DNA from: Parabacteroides sp.
GTDB taxonomy: Bacteria; Bacteroidota; Bacteroidia; Bacteroidales; Tannerellaceae
Length of the DNA: 64,000 bases
Direction: 5' to 3'
Assembly: GCA_028689545.1 (NCBI GenBank)
Contig: JAQVCX010000001.1
Span: 1 to 64,000, forward strand
Shown here: piece by piece, positions 44,877 through 52,400 of the stretch
Position numbering within the stretch: the stretch's first letter is position 1
Layout of the letters: every line of letters begins with the position of its first letter
The notes under the pieces: generated by a model
The model's database searches: none
What the model was told of the DNA's origin: nothing
The model's input: only the letters and a program-made list of their open reading frames with translations
Program-made: the position numbers and the translations under genes

Positions 44877-46136
44877 ATGATGATACATATATTGAAACTG
44901 ATAAGATCTCGTGCGGGTGGTAGCGGATGGATACTGGCCGAGTTGCTGGTGGTGTTCGTGGTGATCTGGTTTATGACCGGCTATTTCTTGATGATGGGGA
45001 AGCTGAGGCATGAGCCGGTGGGCTACGACCTCGACGGCGTTTACCAAGCGGTGCTCGCCACGCGTGCCTCCAACAGCCCCTCGTTCGTGGCTTACGAGGA
45101 GGGCGGCGATGGGGCGGCTCGCGACGTGGAGCGTATCGTGGAACGCCTCCGGCGGCATCCCGGCGTGGAGGCGGTGGGGCTGTCGGTCTCTTCCTTGCCT
45201 TATGCCTTGTCTACGTCGGGAAGCCGGGCGCGGACGGATTCCGTCACGGCAAGCGTGCGGATGATGATGGTCTCGCCGGGCTACTTCCGGGTGTTCGGCA
45301 TCCGGCCAGTCTCGGGGGGAAGCCCGGAGGAGTTGGGCGAGGCCCTGTCGCGGGCCGGCGAGGGCAAGGGGAGGGTCATCTCCGCAGGCCTAGCGAAAAG
45401 GCTCTATGGCACGACCGACGCTATCGGCGCCGGCATATACCTCAATAAGGACACCCTCCCCGGATCGGTGATAGCCGTGACGGGACCAGTCCGCAATGAC
45501 GAGTTCGACCGGCGGAACCAATGCTGCGTTTTCTCCTTGCTCGACTTGCGTGAGCAGGGCAACCTGAGGCAGGCGCAGATCACCTTCCGGGTCCGTCCGG
45601 ACGCGGTCACGGCCGATTACGCGGACCGGCTCATGAAAGAGATGAGGCGGCAATTGATGGCGGGCAACTTCAGGGTGTCGGAGATAAGGGATTACCGGGA
45701 GGTGCGTGCCTCCTTTATGGAAAACTCGCTGTATAGTAGCGCCCAGCGGATTGTCTCCGCCTTGGGCCTGTTCCTGCTCACGAACGTGTTCCTCGCGGTG
45801 ATCGGTACGTTCTGGTTCCACGTGAGCCGTCGCCGTCCGGAAGTAGGCTTGCGTATGGCGGTAGGCTCCACGCGTGCTTCCGTCCTAGGCTTGGTGATGG
45901 GGGAGGGCTTGATGCTGCTGACGATCGCTACTGTCCCGGCCCTGTTGATTTGCGCCAACCTAGCTTGGCTGGACCTTATGCCGCCGGGCTTGGTGGAATC
46001 CAAGCTAGGCTGTTTCCTGATCAACTCCTTGCTGACTTGGCTGATCCTTGCGCTCATCATCATCCTGGCCACCTGGTACCCCTCCCGAAAAGCCTCCAGC
46101 CTAGAGCCCGCCGATGCCCTGCGCTATGACGGCTAG
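44877..46136 (+). CDS. ABC transporter permease, MacB/FtsX type (pair 2, class II)
   Basis: The 419-residue permease starts at ATG 44877 (tandem ATG; a full AGGAGG lies upstream, rare in this window). It has IRSRAGGSGWILAELLVVFV, a periplasmic domain and the loop RRPEVGLRMAVGSTRASVLG with three final helices. The end PSRKASSLEPADALRYDG matches other class II members. It is presumably the partner of the preceding gene. Confidence 0.87.
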   Translation: MMIHILKLIRSRAGGSGWILAELLVVFVVIWFMTGYFLMMGKLRHEPVGYDLDGVYQAVLATRASNSPSFVAYEEGGDGAARDVERIVERLRRHPGVEAVGLSVSSLPYALSTSGSRARTDSVTASVRMMMVSPGYFRVFGIRPVSGGSPEELGEALSRAGEGKGRVISAGLAKRLYGTTDAIGAGIYLNKDTLPGSVIAVTGPVRNDEFDRRNQCCVFSLLDLREQGNLRQAQITFRVRPDAVTADYADRLMKEMRRQLMAGNFRVSEIRDYREVRASFMENSLYSSAQRIVSALGLFLLTNVFLAVIGTFWFHVSRRRPEVGLRMAVGSTRASVLGLVMGEGLMLLTIATVPALLICANLAWLDLMPPGLVESKLGCFLINSLLTWLILALIIILATWYPSRKASSLEPADALRYDG

Positions 46137-46166
46137 TGGAGATTCACCATCCGGCAGTCGATCCCT

Positions 46167-46296
46167 TTACCCGGTTGTAGAGACGGGGCGTGCCCCGTCT
46201 CATCCCGTCCGAACGGTAACATTGGATACTATTGGACGGCGGGGAGACGGGGCACGCCCCGTCTCTACAACTAGGGATGATCGTATTCAATGTTAC
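46167..46296. repeat. 130-bp dispersed repeat, copy 2
   Basis: Nearly identical to 43382-43511, again between a class II and a class I permease gene and in the same orientation. The arms ending in GTAGAGACGGGGC can form a long cruciform. The same relative position suggests that the repeat was duplicated along with the permease pair or targets the same context. Confidence 0.85.
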
Positions 46297-46357
46297 CGCC
46301 CTGGCGGGATGATAAGCAATAGTATAATAACAAAGAGAATATAAACTATAACACATT

Positions 46358-47659
46358 ATGTATAAGATCTACTTAAAACAAGCCTGGGCCCTCTTGAAGG
46401 AGAACCGTCTCCTCAGCCTGGTATCCATCCTCGGCACGGCCTTGGCGATCTGCATGATCATGGTGATGGTCATTGTCTTCGAGATACAAAATAAAGGCTT
46501 CAAGCCGGAGTTGAACCGGGACAGGACGCTTTACGTGAAGGACGTGGCGATCACGGATAAGAATGAGGAGGATGACGGTATGAACTATTCCCTTGTCGGT
46601 GGCCGTGTGGCTAAGGAGTGTTTCTTAACCTTGAAAACCCCGGAGGCTGTCAGCATGCAATTGATGCGGATGCAAACGCTGGTCACTTCCACGGATCAAA
46701 CGAGCCGGATGAAATGCGATCAGATACGGACCGACGAGGGCTTCTGGAATATCTTCGATTTCGAGTTCTTGGCGGGAAAACCCTTCCTGCGGAGCGATGT
46801 GGAGAGTAATATCAAGAAAGCGGTGATCAGCCGTGGTTTGGCGCTCCGCATATTCGGGTTGGCCGACGAGAGCGTTATCGGGCAAACGATATTGGTGGCA
46901 CGCCGTCCGTACGTGGTTGGCGGTATCGTGGAGGACGTATCTCCCCTCGCCAGCTGTGCGTATGCCCAGATATGGATTCCTTATGCTCAATCGGAGGTGG
47001 ATCGGCTGATAAACGAGGATACATTGGAGGGGCTGATCGGTAGCTACCGGGTCTTGATATTGGCCCGCTCTGTCGATGACTTCGACCAGATCAAGGCCGA
47101 GGTGGAGCAAAATGTAGCCCGGTTTAATAACTCCTTGCAAGAACTCAAGATCGACTTGATGAAGCAGCCGGATACGCAGATGGAGAGCCGCCTTCGTTTG
47201 TGGAGTAATATCGTGCCCGACGTGCCGAGAATGTTGGGGCAATATGCGTTGGTCTTGATCGTCTTGCTTCTGGTCCCGGCCATGAACCTTAGCGGGCTTA
47301 CCGCGTCAAGGATGCAGAAACGCATGGGCGAGCTGGGTGTACGGAAAGCGTTCGGCGCTAACCGTGGCACGTTGATACGGCAGGTGCTGGCGGAGAATCT
47401 CGCCGTGACGTTATTGGGCGGGGCGTTGGGATTGCTGTTCTCCTATGTGGCGGTCTTCTTGCTTAAGGATTGGCTGCTGGGCTCGTTCGAGCTGGCTTCC
47501 TTGAATAGCGGTCTGACGTTGAGCGCGGGGATGCTGATCCGCCCGGCAATCTTCTTCTTCGCCTTCTTGTTCTGTTTGTTGCTGAATCTGCTGAGCGCGG
47601 CGATCCCGGCGTGGAATGCCTCTAGCGGGAATATAGTGGATTCTTTGAATGATAACTAA
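46358..47659 (+). CDS. ABC transporter permease, MacB/FtsX type (pair 3, class I)
   Basis: The 433-residue permease starts MYKIYLKQAWALLKENRLLS and ends NIVDSLNDN. It has an N-terminal helix, a periplasmic MacB_PCD domain (about 45-290) and three C-terminal helices around KRMGELGVRKAFGANRGTLI. Its codon use is less GC-rich than pairs 1 and 2. It is followed after 36 bp by its class II partner. Confidence 0.87.
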   Translation: MYKIYLKQAWALLKENRLLSLVSILGTALAICMIMVMVIVFEIQNKGFKPELNRDRTLYVKDVAITDKNEEDDGMNYSLVGGRVAKECFLTLKTPEAVSMQLMRMQTLVTSTDQTSRMKCDQIRTDEGFWNIFDFEFLAGKPFLRSDVESNIKKAVISRGLALRIFGLADESVIGQTILVARRPYVVGGIVEDVSPLASCAYAQIWIPYAQSEVDRLINEDTLEGLIGSYRVLILARSVDDFDQIKAEVEQNVARFNNSLQELKIDLMKQPDTQMESRLRLWSNIVPDVPRMLGQYALVLIVLLLVPAMNLSGLTASRMQKRMGELGVRKAFGANRGTLIRQVLAENLAVTLLGGALGLLFSYVAVFLLKDWLLGSFELASLNSGLTLSAGMLIRPAIFFFAFLFCLLLNLLSAAIPAWNASSGNIVDSLNDN

Positions 47660-47695
47660 TCACCGGGTTTATTAATTCTATAATTCATCACTGAT

Positions 47696-48937
47696 ATGAT
47701 AAAGCATCTAGTAAAAATCATCTGGAACCAGCGTAGGCGCAATGGATGGATTGCCGCCGAGATCCTGTTGGTATTCGTGGTTCTGTGGTATATAATCGAT
47801 TCGCTAATGGCGGTCGGGAAAGTCTTCTTCGCCCCGATGGGATGGGATATCGACCATGTCTATTGGATCTCGATGGGCGTGGAGGAGGTAGACCGTAACG
47901 AGATGGATTCTACCTATCGATACGTCACTTCCGGACGCAGTATGCTGACGGCGATAGACCGTATCAAGACCTGCCCGGGCGTAGAGGCGGTGGGCGTGGG
48001 GCTGATGTCCATGCCGTATGTGGGGGAGAATTCGTATATGCTTGTAGGGGTAAGCGATTCTGTGAATATTGAATACGTAAAGCTGGAACGGGTGACTCCA
48101 GGTTTCATGGAGGTGTTTGGCTTTCGTCCTATGGAGGGTGAGCGAAAGAGTTGGGAGGAAATGCTGAGTGGTAATCAAGTCATTCTCTCCGGTCGTTCGT
48201 TTGATGAGTTTAAGGAAAAAGGAGGTAAACGAGAGCAAGGTGTTTTCTTCGGGGACGATATGCGCGTGATCGGTGGGGTTACTGCCTCATTTCGCGCGGA
48301 CCGTTTCCAGCGGGGAGCGAGCTGGTTGTTTAGGCGTCTGACGGACGAGGAGATTGCCGAGGACGATACCGATTTCCATGTGAAGATAGCCGTTCGGGTA
48401 AACCCTTCTGCGGATCATGATTTCCCGGAGTTCTTCCTGAGGCAAATGGAGAAGCAACTCTCCATAGACCGCTTGTATCTGTTGGATGTCATCCCATACT
48501 CGGACTTGAGATATAGCATGGAATTGAGAAATGGCGTAAAATCCGAGTTGCAGAACCAGATAGCTGTGATGGGATTCTTGCTGTTCAATATATTCTTGGG
48601 GATCATCGGTACGTTCTGGTTCCGCACGGAACAACGGAAAGGGGAGATGGGGTTGCGAATAGCCTTGGGCTCTACCCGTTTCGGGTTGAAAGGGATTATG
48701 ATCGCCGAGGGAATTTTACTGTTGACTTTGGTAGCGATTCCCGCTTCGATTATTTGCGTCAACCTCCAAGTGTCGGAGATAACGAAGTCCTATTATATGG
48801 ATTATACGTTGGGACGCTTTTTGATAGGCTTTGCGATGACTTATCTCATAATGGCTATCATGGTTGTTTTGGGTATATGGTATCCGGTAAGTCAACTCGC
48901 CCGTCTGGAGCCTGCGGAAGCGCTACGCTATGAATAG
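47696..48937 (+). CDS. ABC transporter permease, MacB/FtsX type (pair 3, class II)
   Basis: The 413-residue permease begins IKHLVKIIWNQRRRNGWIAA, has a periplasmic domain (about 45-265), and the loop RKGEMGLRIALGSTRFGLKG before the last helices. The end is SQLARLEPAEALRYE. Base composition resembles the surrounding genome. It is the last permease of the series, converging on the PAP2 gene. Confidence 0.87.
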   Translation: MIKHLVKIIWNQRRRNGWIAAEILLVFVVLWYIIDSLMAVGKVFFAPMGWDIDHVYWISMGVEEVDRNEMDSTYRYVTSGRSMLTAIDRIKTCPGVEAVGVGLMSMPYVGENSYMLVGVSDSVNIEYVKLERVTPGFMEVFGFRPMEGERKSWEEMLSGNQVILSGRSFDEFKEKGGKREQGVFFGDDMRVIGGVTASFRADRFQRGASWLFRRLTDEEIAEDDTDFHVKIAVRVNPSADHDFPEFFLRQMEKQLSIDRLYLLDVIPYSDLRYSMELRNGVKSELQNQIAVMGFLLFNIFLGIIGTFWFRTEQRKGEMGLRIALGSTRFGLKGIMIAEGILLLTLVAIPASIICVNLQVSEITKSYYMDYTLGRFLIGFAMTYLIMAIMVVLGIWYPVSQLARLEPAEALRYE

Positions 48938-48999
48938 TTGACAATTGATAGTTGACAGTTGATAGTTAATTACCGCTAGGCGCAACTGCCAACTGTCAA
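48933..48999. repeat. 14-bp repeats forming a long hairpin between convergent genes
   Basis: ATAGTTGACAATTG and ATAGTTGACAGTTG are tandem (48933-48960). GTTGACAGTT (48950-48959) pairs with AACTGTCAAC (48990-48999). The same word in inverse orientation precedes the gene at 40057. It may act as a two-way transcription end, but no T-run follows. Confidence 0.65.
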
Positions 49000-49006
49000 C
49001 TGTCCA

Positions 49007-49564
49007 CTAAAACGTCATTGACGCATACACCCCATAATGTCCGTCTCCCGCTACCGGGCTGATCGACAGGTTATGCTTCTTGGCGAACGGACGAGTGAAG
49101 ATATAAGCGCTTCCCGCGCCAATAACGGCTCCCGCCGTTACGTCCCACCAATCATGCTTCTTCCCGTAGACCCGGCTCCAACCGACATACGTCGATATCG
49201 CATAGGCGGGAATACCCCATTTCCACCCGTAACGCCGTTGGATAAAAGCCGCCCCGGCGAAGGATACGGAGGTATGCATAGACGGGAAAGAATGATTATC
49301 GCTGAAGTCGGGTCGCTCTTTCTTCACTAGGTATTTCAGCGCATAGGTTACGCCCAATGTTGTAACTCCGGTGAAAACACCTTGTTTCAGTCCTTGCCAA
49401 TCTTGGGTTGCCAATATGGTCGCCAAACTCGCCACCGGAGTGATAAACACCAATACGTCTCCCGAGGTCCGCACGGCCTTGCGGCTACCGGTCACCTCCA
49501 GTTCCTGCGCGCTCACCGACAGGCAAAGCAGTAGCATTGTTAATGTGAAAAGGATATGTCTCAT
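49007..49564 (-). CDS. PAP2-family phosphatase
   Basis: The 185-residue protein has a signal peptide (MRHILFTLTMLLLCLSVSAQ) and the three motifs of type 2 phosphatidic-acid phosphatases: KYLVKKERP, PSMHTS (Met in place of Gly of PSGH) and SRVYGKKHDWWDV. It probably removes phosphate from lipid or undecaprenyl pyrophosphate in the envelope. Nearby dgkA on the same strand suggests a lipid-phosphate theme, although the HEPN/MNT pair lies between them. Confidence 0.88.
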   Translation of the reverse strand: MRHILFTLTMLLLCLSVSAQELEVTGSRKAVRTSGDVLVFITPVASLATILATQDWQGLKQGVFTGVTTLGVTYALKYLVKKERPDFSDNHSFPSMHTSVSFAGAAFIQRRYGWKWGIPAYAISTYVGWSRVYGKKHDWWDVTAGAVIGAGSAYIFTRPFAKKHNLSISPVAGDGHYGVYASMTF

Positions 49565-49576
49565 TTCTATTAATTT

Positions 49577-49978
49577 TTAATCTTGAAGAATAAGGGCCTT
49601 GATACGTTCGATAAATCTTGCGGTTTCCTTAACTCTAGGCAATACCTCTTCTTCTGATAAATTGTAGTTGTCATTATAATCACCCTTCAGCCTTAAGGAA
49701 AAAAGACGGGAATAAAGGGCTCCGTCTGCCTTCTCTACTTTCGAGGTGGCAACGAAATGTTGTCCAAAAAGGCGGATAATACCATCATGGCTCTTTGCTT
49801 CGAACTTGTTTTTTATCAGTAATGCCGAAACTATGTAATATGCGGCGTAATAAAGTCTATTCGCAACGATTTCCCAGTAGCCCGCTTCGATATTGATTTG
49901 TATGTGGCTGAAAGTCATTTCAGCTTTCTCAATCCTGTATTTTACGATGTCTATTCGTTCTTCTTCTGTTAGACTCAT
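49577..49978 (-). CDS. HEPN-domain protein
   Basis: The 133-residue all-helical protein matches the HEPN (UPF0332-like) family: ANRLYYAAYYIVSALLIKNK, KSHDGIIRLFGQHFV, LRLKGDYNDNYNLSEEEVLP. The R-x4-6-H RNase motif is not obvious, so nuclease activity is uncertain. It overlaps the preceding nucleotidyltransferase gene by 4 bp, the standard arrangement of HEPN/MNT toxin-antitoxin or AMPylation modules. Confidence 0.85.
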   Translation of the reverse strand: MSLTEEERIDIVKYRIEKAEMTFSHIQINIEAGYWEIVANRLYYAAYYIVSALLIKNKFEAKSHDGIIRLFGQHFVATSKVEKADGALYSRLFSLRLKGDYNDNYNLSEEEVLPRVKETARFIERIKALILQD

Positions 49979-50289
49979 AGTAATTGTACTCCTTCTTTCT
50001 CTACATTCTTATAAAAAGGGGTGAATTTATTGGCCAGCCATTCCTTTAGGGTATACATGACAGGGGTGATCTGGATAGCGTTATGCCAGCCTAATTCAAA
50101 TAATGGGTACGAATAATTATCGAAATCCGTATCGTCCAATTTTTCTTTATCAAGTACGATCAATACATCCCAATCTGAATCAGGTCGGGCATCTCCTCTC
50201 GCTTGAGAACCGAAAAGATAAGCTCGGGCACCGGATGGTAGCTTTCGTAGGTTCTGCTTTATAAGCCTTGTTATATATTCATTACTCAT
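49975..50289 (-). CDS. MNT-type nucleotidyltransferase
   Basis: The 104-residue minimal nucleotidyltransferase has YLFGSQARGDARPDSDWDVL (about 24-43), the GS...RGD...D-x-D signature binding magnesium and ATP. In characterised HEPN/MNT pairs this enzyme modifies and blocks the HEPN toxin. Its stop overlaps the HEPN start by 4 bp. Confidence 0.88.
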   Translation of the reverse strand: MSNEYITRLIKQNLRKLPSGARAYLFGSQARGDARPDSDWDVLIVLDKEKLDDTDFDNYSYPLFELGWHNAIQITPVMYTLKEWLANKFTPFYKNVEKEGVQLL

Positions 50290-50328
50290 AATTGTTAACT
50301 GTCTAGTTGATAACGCAAAGATAGCTAT

Positions 50329-50709
50329 TCACATGAAAAGATCCATGATTTTAGGTATAAAGATAATCAATCCGACGATCGCCGCCGCTATAGCCATCAA
50401 TAACACGGCTCCCGCCGCCAAGTCCTTTGTCCGCTTGATAGCCTCGTTGTATTCCGGCGAGACCAGATCCGCTAACGCCTCGATGGATGAGTTCACCGCC
50501 TCGGCTGCTAATACCGCCCCGATCGCGATCGCCACGGCTACCCATTCCATGCGAGATAAACCGAGCAGAGCCCCGGCTATCAATACGCAGACCGCCGCGA
50601 AACAATGTATCCAAGCGTTATGCTCTTTCGTTATCAATAACCTAATCCCATGGAAAGCGAATTTAAAGCTTTTGGCTCTCTTCCGGAATGTGAAACCGTC
50701 GTTCTTCAT
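50329..50709 (-). CDS. dgkA: Diacylglycerol/undecaprenol kinase
   Basis: From ATG 50709 the 126-residue protein has three membrane helices and the DgkA/UdpK core: EHNAWIHCFAAV, VAVAIAIGAVLAAEAVNSSI and EALADLVSPEYNEAIKRTKD. It phosphorylates diacylglycerol or undecaprenol at the inner membrane. An ATG at 50799 lies upstream of the promoter (50745-50752) and is rejected. The gene is divergent from tolC. Confidence 0.92.
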   Translation of the reverse strand: MKNDGFTFRKRAKSFKFAFHGIRLLITKEHNAWIHCFAAVCVLIAGALLGLSRMEWVAVAIAIGAVLAAEAVNSSIEALADLVSPEYNEAIKRTKDLAAGAVLLMAIAAAIVGLIIFIPKIMDLFM

Positions 50710-50744
50710 TTGTGTAACGTTGTGATATCTCTTATTGAGGAGGG

Positions 50745-50752
50745 CAAAGATA
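50745..50752 (-). promoter_or_regulatory. -7 element for dgkA
   Basis: Minus-strand TATCTTTG matches TAnnTTTG, 35 bp upstream of ATG 50709. It lies 31-38 bp from activator site C, so the regulator could also affect dgkA. Confidence 0.5.
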
Positions 50753-50782
50753 GGTATTTTTTGCCATGTACGCATACCAAAA

Positions 50783-50810
50783 ACGGACACACTGTTCATT
50801 ATCGGACACT
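50783..50810 (+). promoter_or_regulatory. Upstream activator site C
   Basis: ACGGACAC followed by CTGTTCATTATCGGACAC (50792-50809) matches sites A and B. The end of the 18-bp motif lies 43 bp upstream of the -24 element, the same as at site A. Confidence 0.75.
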
Positions 50811-50852
50811 CACTATAACCCTATTCGCTGGATTATCAATCATCTATGTTTT

Positions 50853-50867
50853 TGGCATGCCTTTTGC
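50853..50867 (+). promoter_or_regulatory. Sigma-54 promoter of the tolC-regulator-kinase operon
   Basis: TGGCATGCCTTTTGC has GG and GC 12 bp apart as in the sigma-54 consensus, 27 bp upstream of ATG 50895. Confidence 0.85.
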
Positions 50868-50894
50868 CTATCTGTGGGCAAAATATATACGGAG

Positions 50895-52382
50895 ATGAGA
50901 AAGATCTATATAGCGATATGTTGTCTGTGGGCGGGAATCTCGGGAGTAGCAGCCCAAGACAACACGAATAAAGTCAAGGTAACCCTGCGGCAAGCGATCC
51001 AGATCGCCCAGCTTCAATCCGTAGACGCTGCCGTGGCGCTCAATGAGTTGCGGACGGCTTATTGGGAATATCGTACGCATAGGGCGGATCAGTTGCCGGA
51101 AGTGATATTTACGGGGACCCTGCCTTCCTATAGCAAGCAATATTCCAAATACCAGCAATCGGACGGTTCTTATACTTATGTGCAAAACAATGCCTTAGGA
51201 CTGAACGGAGAGATTTCTATCGCCCAGAACATAGCCTTGACCGGAGGTAAGATCGCCTTGAAGACTTCCTTGGATTTTACCCGGCAGCTAGGCGGAGACG
51301 CTTTCAATGAGTTTATGAGCGTACCTGTTAGTCTGACGTTGACGCAACCGATCTTTGGCGTGAATGACCAAAAATGGAAACGCCGTATCGAGCCCGTCCG
51401 TTACCAAGAGGCGAAAGCCGCTTATATGGAGAACGTGGAGAATGTGACGATCGCTACCATCACGAATTACTTCAACTTGCTATTGGCGGAAGATAATCTG
51501 GATATCTGTAACCAGAATTTGGTGAACGCCAATAAACTCTATGATATAGCGATCGCGAAGCGTAAGATCGGGCATATCTCGGAGAGCGAGTTGATGCGCT
51601 TGAAACAGTCGGCCTTGCAAGCGAAAGGTAAGCTGACCGAGGCTCAATCCAATTATAATGCGATGATGTTCAAACTCCGTTCCTTCTTAGGGATGAGCGA
51701 GCAAGACGTGATCGAGCCGGTCCTTCCCGAGTCGATAGAGGGAGTCCGTATGGAGTATCAGGCGGTATTGGAGAAGGCCCAGGAAAACAACTCGTTCTCA
51801 AAGAATATCATGCGCCGCCAGTTGGAGGCGGATTATGATGTGGCGACCGCCAAGGGAAACCGTCGAAGCATTAATCTGTTTGCCTCCGTGGGCTATACCG
51901 GTAAGGATGTGTCCATGCGAGGAGCTTACAACCCGTTGAAAGATAACCAGATCGTAGAGGTTGGACTTTCGATTCCTATCTTGGACTGGGGAAAAAGGAA
52001 AGGTAAGGTAAAAGTAGCCGAATCGAATCGGGATGTCGTACTTTCCAAGATCCGCCAGGAGCAAATGGATTTTAATCAAGATATCTTCCTTTTGGTGGAG
52101 AATTTCAATAATCAGGCCGCGCAATTGGAGATAGCCGCCGAGGTGGATACGTTGGCGGAGAAGCGCTACAAGACCTCGATCGAGACTTTTATGATCGGAA
52201 AGATCGATATCCTGGACTTGAATGATGCCCAGAGCTCGAAGGATGACGCGAAGCAAAAACATATCCAAGAACTGTATTATTACTGGCGCTATTTTTATAA
52301 CATCCGTAGTATAACATTGTATGATTTCTTGAATAATCGTACATTAGATGCCGATTTAATAAAGTTGATAGTTGAGAAGTGA
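50895..52382 (+). CDS. TolC-family outer-membrane efflux protein
   Basis: From ATG 50895 (after CGGAG) the 495-residue protein has a signal peptide (MRKIYIAICCLWAGISGVAA). Two TolC-type coiled-coil repeats follow (KVTLRQAIQIAQLQSVDAAV ... ISIPILDWGKRKGKVKVAES). It forms the outer-membrane tunnel for the adaptor at 37432. The frame extends to 50766, but that would include the promoter. Eighteen bp separate it from the regulator gene. Confidence 0.92.
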   Translation: MRKIYIAICCLWAGISGVAAQDNTNKVKVTLRQAIQIAQLQSVDAAVALNELRTAYWEYRTHRADQLPEVIFTGTLPSYSKQYSKYQQSDGSYTYVQNNALGLNGEISIAQNIALTGGKIALKTSLDFTRQLGGDAFNEFMSVPVSLTLTQPIFGVNDQKWKRRIEPVRYQEAKAAYMENVENVTIATITNYFNLLLAEDNLDICNQNLVNANKLYDIAIAKRKIGHISESELMRLKQSALQAKGKLTEAQSNYNAMMFKLRSFLGMSEQDVIEPVLPESIEGVRMEYQAVLEKAQENNSFSKNIMRRQLEADYDVATAKGNRRSINLFASVGYTGKDVSMRGAYNPLKDNQIVEVGLSIPILDWGKRKGKVKVAESNRDVVLSKIRQEQMDFNQDIFLLVENFNNQAAQLEIAAEVDTLAEKRYKTSIETFMIGKIDILDLNDAQSSKDDAKQKHIQELYYYWRYFYNIRSITLYDFLNNRTLDADLIKLIVEK

Positions 52383-52400
52383 CAACTAAAAAAATAGCGT

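Noticed and set aside
50766..50894. Longer N-terminus for the TolC protein
   Set aside because: It would include activator site C and the sigma-54 promoter, and it would bury the signal peptide that starts at 50895.
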